A stretch of DNA of 64,000 nucleotides from an uncultured Flavobacteriaceae bacterium (GTDB lineage: Bacteria > Bacteroidota > Bacteroidia > Flavobacteriales > Flavobacteriaceae), in contig CALTCK010000013.1 in NCBI GenBank assembly GCA_943842625.1, positions 111,949 through 175,948 on the forward strand, read 5' to 3'. Below the pieces are notes generated by a model. The model saw nothing but the letters and a program-made list of their open reading frames with translations. It made no database searches and was not told the DNA's origin. Below, piece by piece: positions 63,156 through 64,000 of the stretch (the stretch's first letter is position 1; each line of letters begins with the position of its first letter). Position numbers and translations under genes: made by a program.

Positions 63156-63632
63156 ATGAAAAATTTTAAACTAACCCTAGTAACTTTATTAATCTGTGTT
63201 GCTGTTTGGTCTTGTAAAAATGAAACTGAACCAGAAATAAAAATTATTAAAACAAGTGAGTCATTAATTAACACCAAAATGGACAATGATAAAATCCTAG
63301 CCAAAGCTGAATTTAATATTGAAGGTATGACCTGTGCAATTGGATGTGCCAAAACAATAGAAAAAAAACTCGCAAAAATGGACGGTGTAAAGTCTGCAAA
63401 AGTTGATTTTGAAAAAAAATTAGCCCAGGTAGAATATGATGAATCGATCGTTAATACAGTTTCCTTGGAAAACACGGTAACTAAAGCAAGTGACTCTTAT
63501 TCGGTAAATGACATGAAAACAGTCGATTTTTTTAGCAGTGAATCTGTTAAAAACGGGAATGCCTTAAAAAAAGAATCTTGTAAAAAAGGATGTGAAAAAG
63601 ATTGTTGCGCCGCTAAAGGGAAGGAATCTTAG
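63156..63632 (+). CDS. HMA-domain metal-binding lipoprotein with cysteine-rich tail
   Basis: A 158-residue lipoprotein with lipobox VWSC (Cys20). A heavy-metal-associated domain begins near residue 48: FNIEGMTCAIGCAKTIEKKL, where the metal-binding cysteines are spaced CxxxC (TCAIGCA) instead of the usual CxxC. The C-terminal tail is cysteine-rich (SCKKGCEKDCCAAKG), a likely second metal site. Membrane-anchored facing outside; a role in copper or another soft-metal handling is inferred. No transporter ATPase is adjacent. Confidence 0.85.
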   Translation: MKNFKLTLVTLLICVAVWSCKNETEPEIKIIKTSESLINTKMDNDKILAKAEFNIEGMTCAIGCAKTIEKKLAKMDGVKSAKVDFEKKLAQVEYDESIVNTVSLENTVTKASDSYSVNDMKTVDFFSSESVKNGNALKKESCKKGCEKDCCAAKGKES

Positions 63633-63643
63633 ACTCGTACAGG

Positions 63644-64000
63644 CTAATTATTCCATTGTAAGGTTTCCATTAAGACTCGCATATCATTTCTTAAATATAC
63701 AACTGCAGGATAAATAGAATCAAAATTCGGTTTTGCTTCAAAATATAGAGCACCGTTCAAAAAGTGTTTTAGACTGTCTGTTGTGTAAAACTCTGCTTGA
63801 GTTGCAGCGTTTCCGTTGATCATATAAAACATACCAAAAACGTTTGCTTCTTCATTTATAAAAGGCTGCTCCGGTATACTTTCTGCTTTTACATACATGG
63901 TCATAGGCTAACTTTTGGGCATCTTTTAATAGGGAGTCTATGTTATTACCCTTTACTTTTTGATAGGTTAAATAAAGCGTAGCTTTCATATTGGGATAAT
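63644..64000 (-). CDS. gldD: Gliding motility lipoprotein GldD, partial, with one frameshift
   Basis: The C-terminal part of GldD, a lipoprotein needed for type IX secretion and gliding; the start lies beyond the window. Signatures: VFGMFYMINGNAATQAEFYTTDS, LKHFLNGALYFEAKPNFDSI and YLRNDMRVLMETLQW at the end (in pieces). The upstream part, YPNMKATLYLTYQKVKGNNI and LLKDAQKLAYDH, is in another frame; one extra base near 63896-63901 explains the shift. In Flavobacteria gldD belongs with gldE/ssb near mutY, outside this window. Confidence 0.85.

Overview
The window is AT-rich chromosomal DNA from a member of the Flavobacteriaceae (phylum Bacteroidota). The evidence is five secreted proteins with type IX secretion (T9SS) type-A sorting tails, a gliding-motility gldD gene at the right edge, promoter boxes of the Bacteroidota form TAnnTTTG, few Shine-Dalgarno sites, and many families largely confined to this group (DUF4296, DUF4271, DUF3098, DUF3127, DUF4301, DUF6252). 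I see no insertion sequence, prophage, integrase or CRISPR array. Most of the window is conserved housekeeping DNA; accessory character is limited to about 0.2-4.9 kb and a few secreted-protein genes.

Layout. 0-4.9 kb: the end of a DUF456 membrane protein, two large T9SS cargo proteins, a short outer-membrane-type gene with an in-frame stop, two overlapping mini membrane proteins, a CPXCG protein, a gene-poor stretch with two near-identical terminators, and tRNA-Asp with a structured trailer. 5-13.7 kb: a DUF58 protein, thioredoxin, an exonuclease-DNA polymerase III alpha fusion, a DUF6252 lipoprotein, then rpsP-rimM-trmN6. 13.7-21.3 kb: an amidinotransferase-fold hydrolase coupled to an APC permease, a Rieske oxygenase, glutaryl-CoA dehydrogenase, acetyl-CoA synthetase and a metallophosphoesterase. 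21.3-34.9 kb: nfu-mrp, an alkyltransferase-like protein, a LysE-family protein, trmB, a LuxE-like protein, a PhoB/PhoR-like two-component pair, tyrS, an epimerase, the glycosyltransferase-pyrC-DUF4296 operon, DUF4271 and hemD. 34.9-45.7 kb: pckA, a saccharopine dehydrogenase homologue, a zinc peptidase, leuS, and ftsX-DUF3098-uppP-truB-tag. 45.7-51.8 kb: a secreted peptidylarginine-deiminase-like protein, aat, DUF3127, a flavin reductase, an orphan histidine kinase, a HIT protein and greA with a terminator-like hairpin in its leader.

The region from 52 to 60 kb looks like a cofactor block. A TPP riboswitch precedes a TonB-dependent receptor. Behind it lie arfB, DUF4301, a NadR-like kinase, a PnuC-family transporter and a phosphopantetheinyl transferase. 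The riboswitch suggests thiamine uptake at the outer membrane, and possibly that the PnuC-kinase pair handles thiamine rather than nicotinamide riboside.

From about 53.0 kb to the right edge, six genes carry single-base frameshifts (about thirteen in total). They include adenosylhomocysteinase, an important housekeeping gene. The protein sequence on each side stays intact and most indels fall in short homopolymers. The genes between 4 and 53 kb are intact. I therefore read this as local sequence or assembly error more likely than real gene decay, and give repaired gene spans for these loci.
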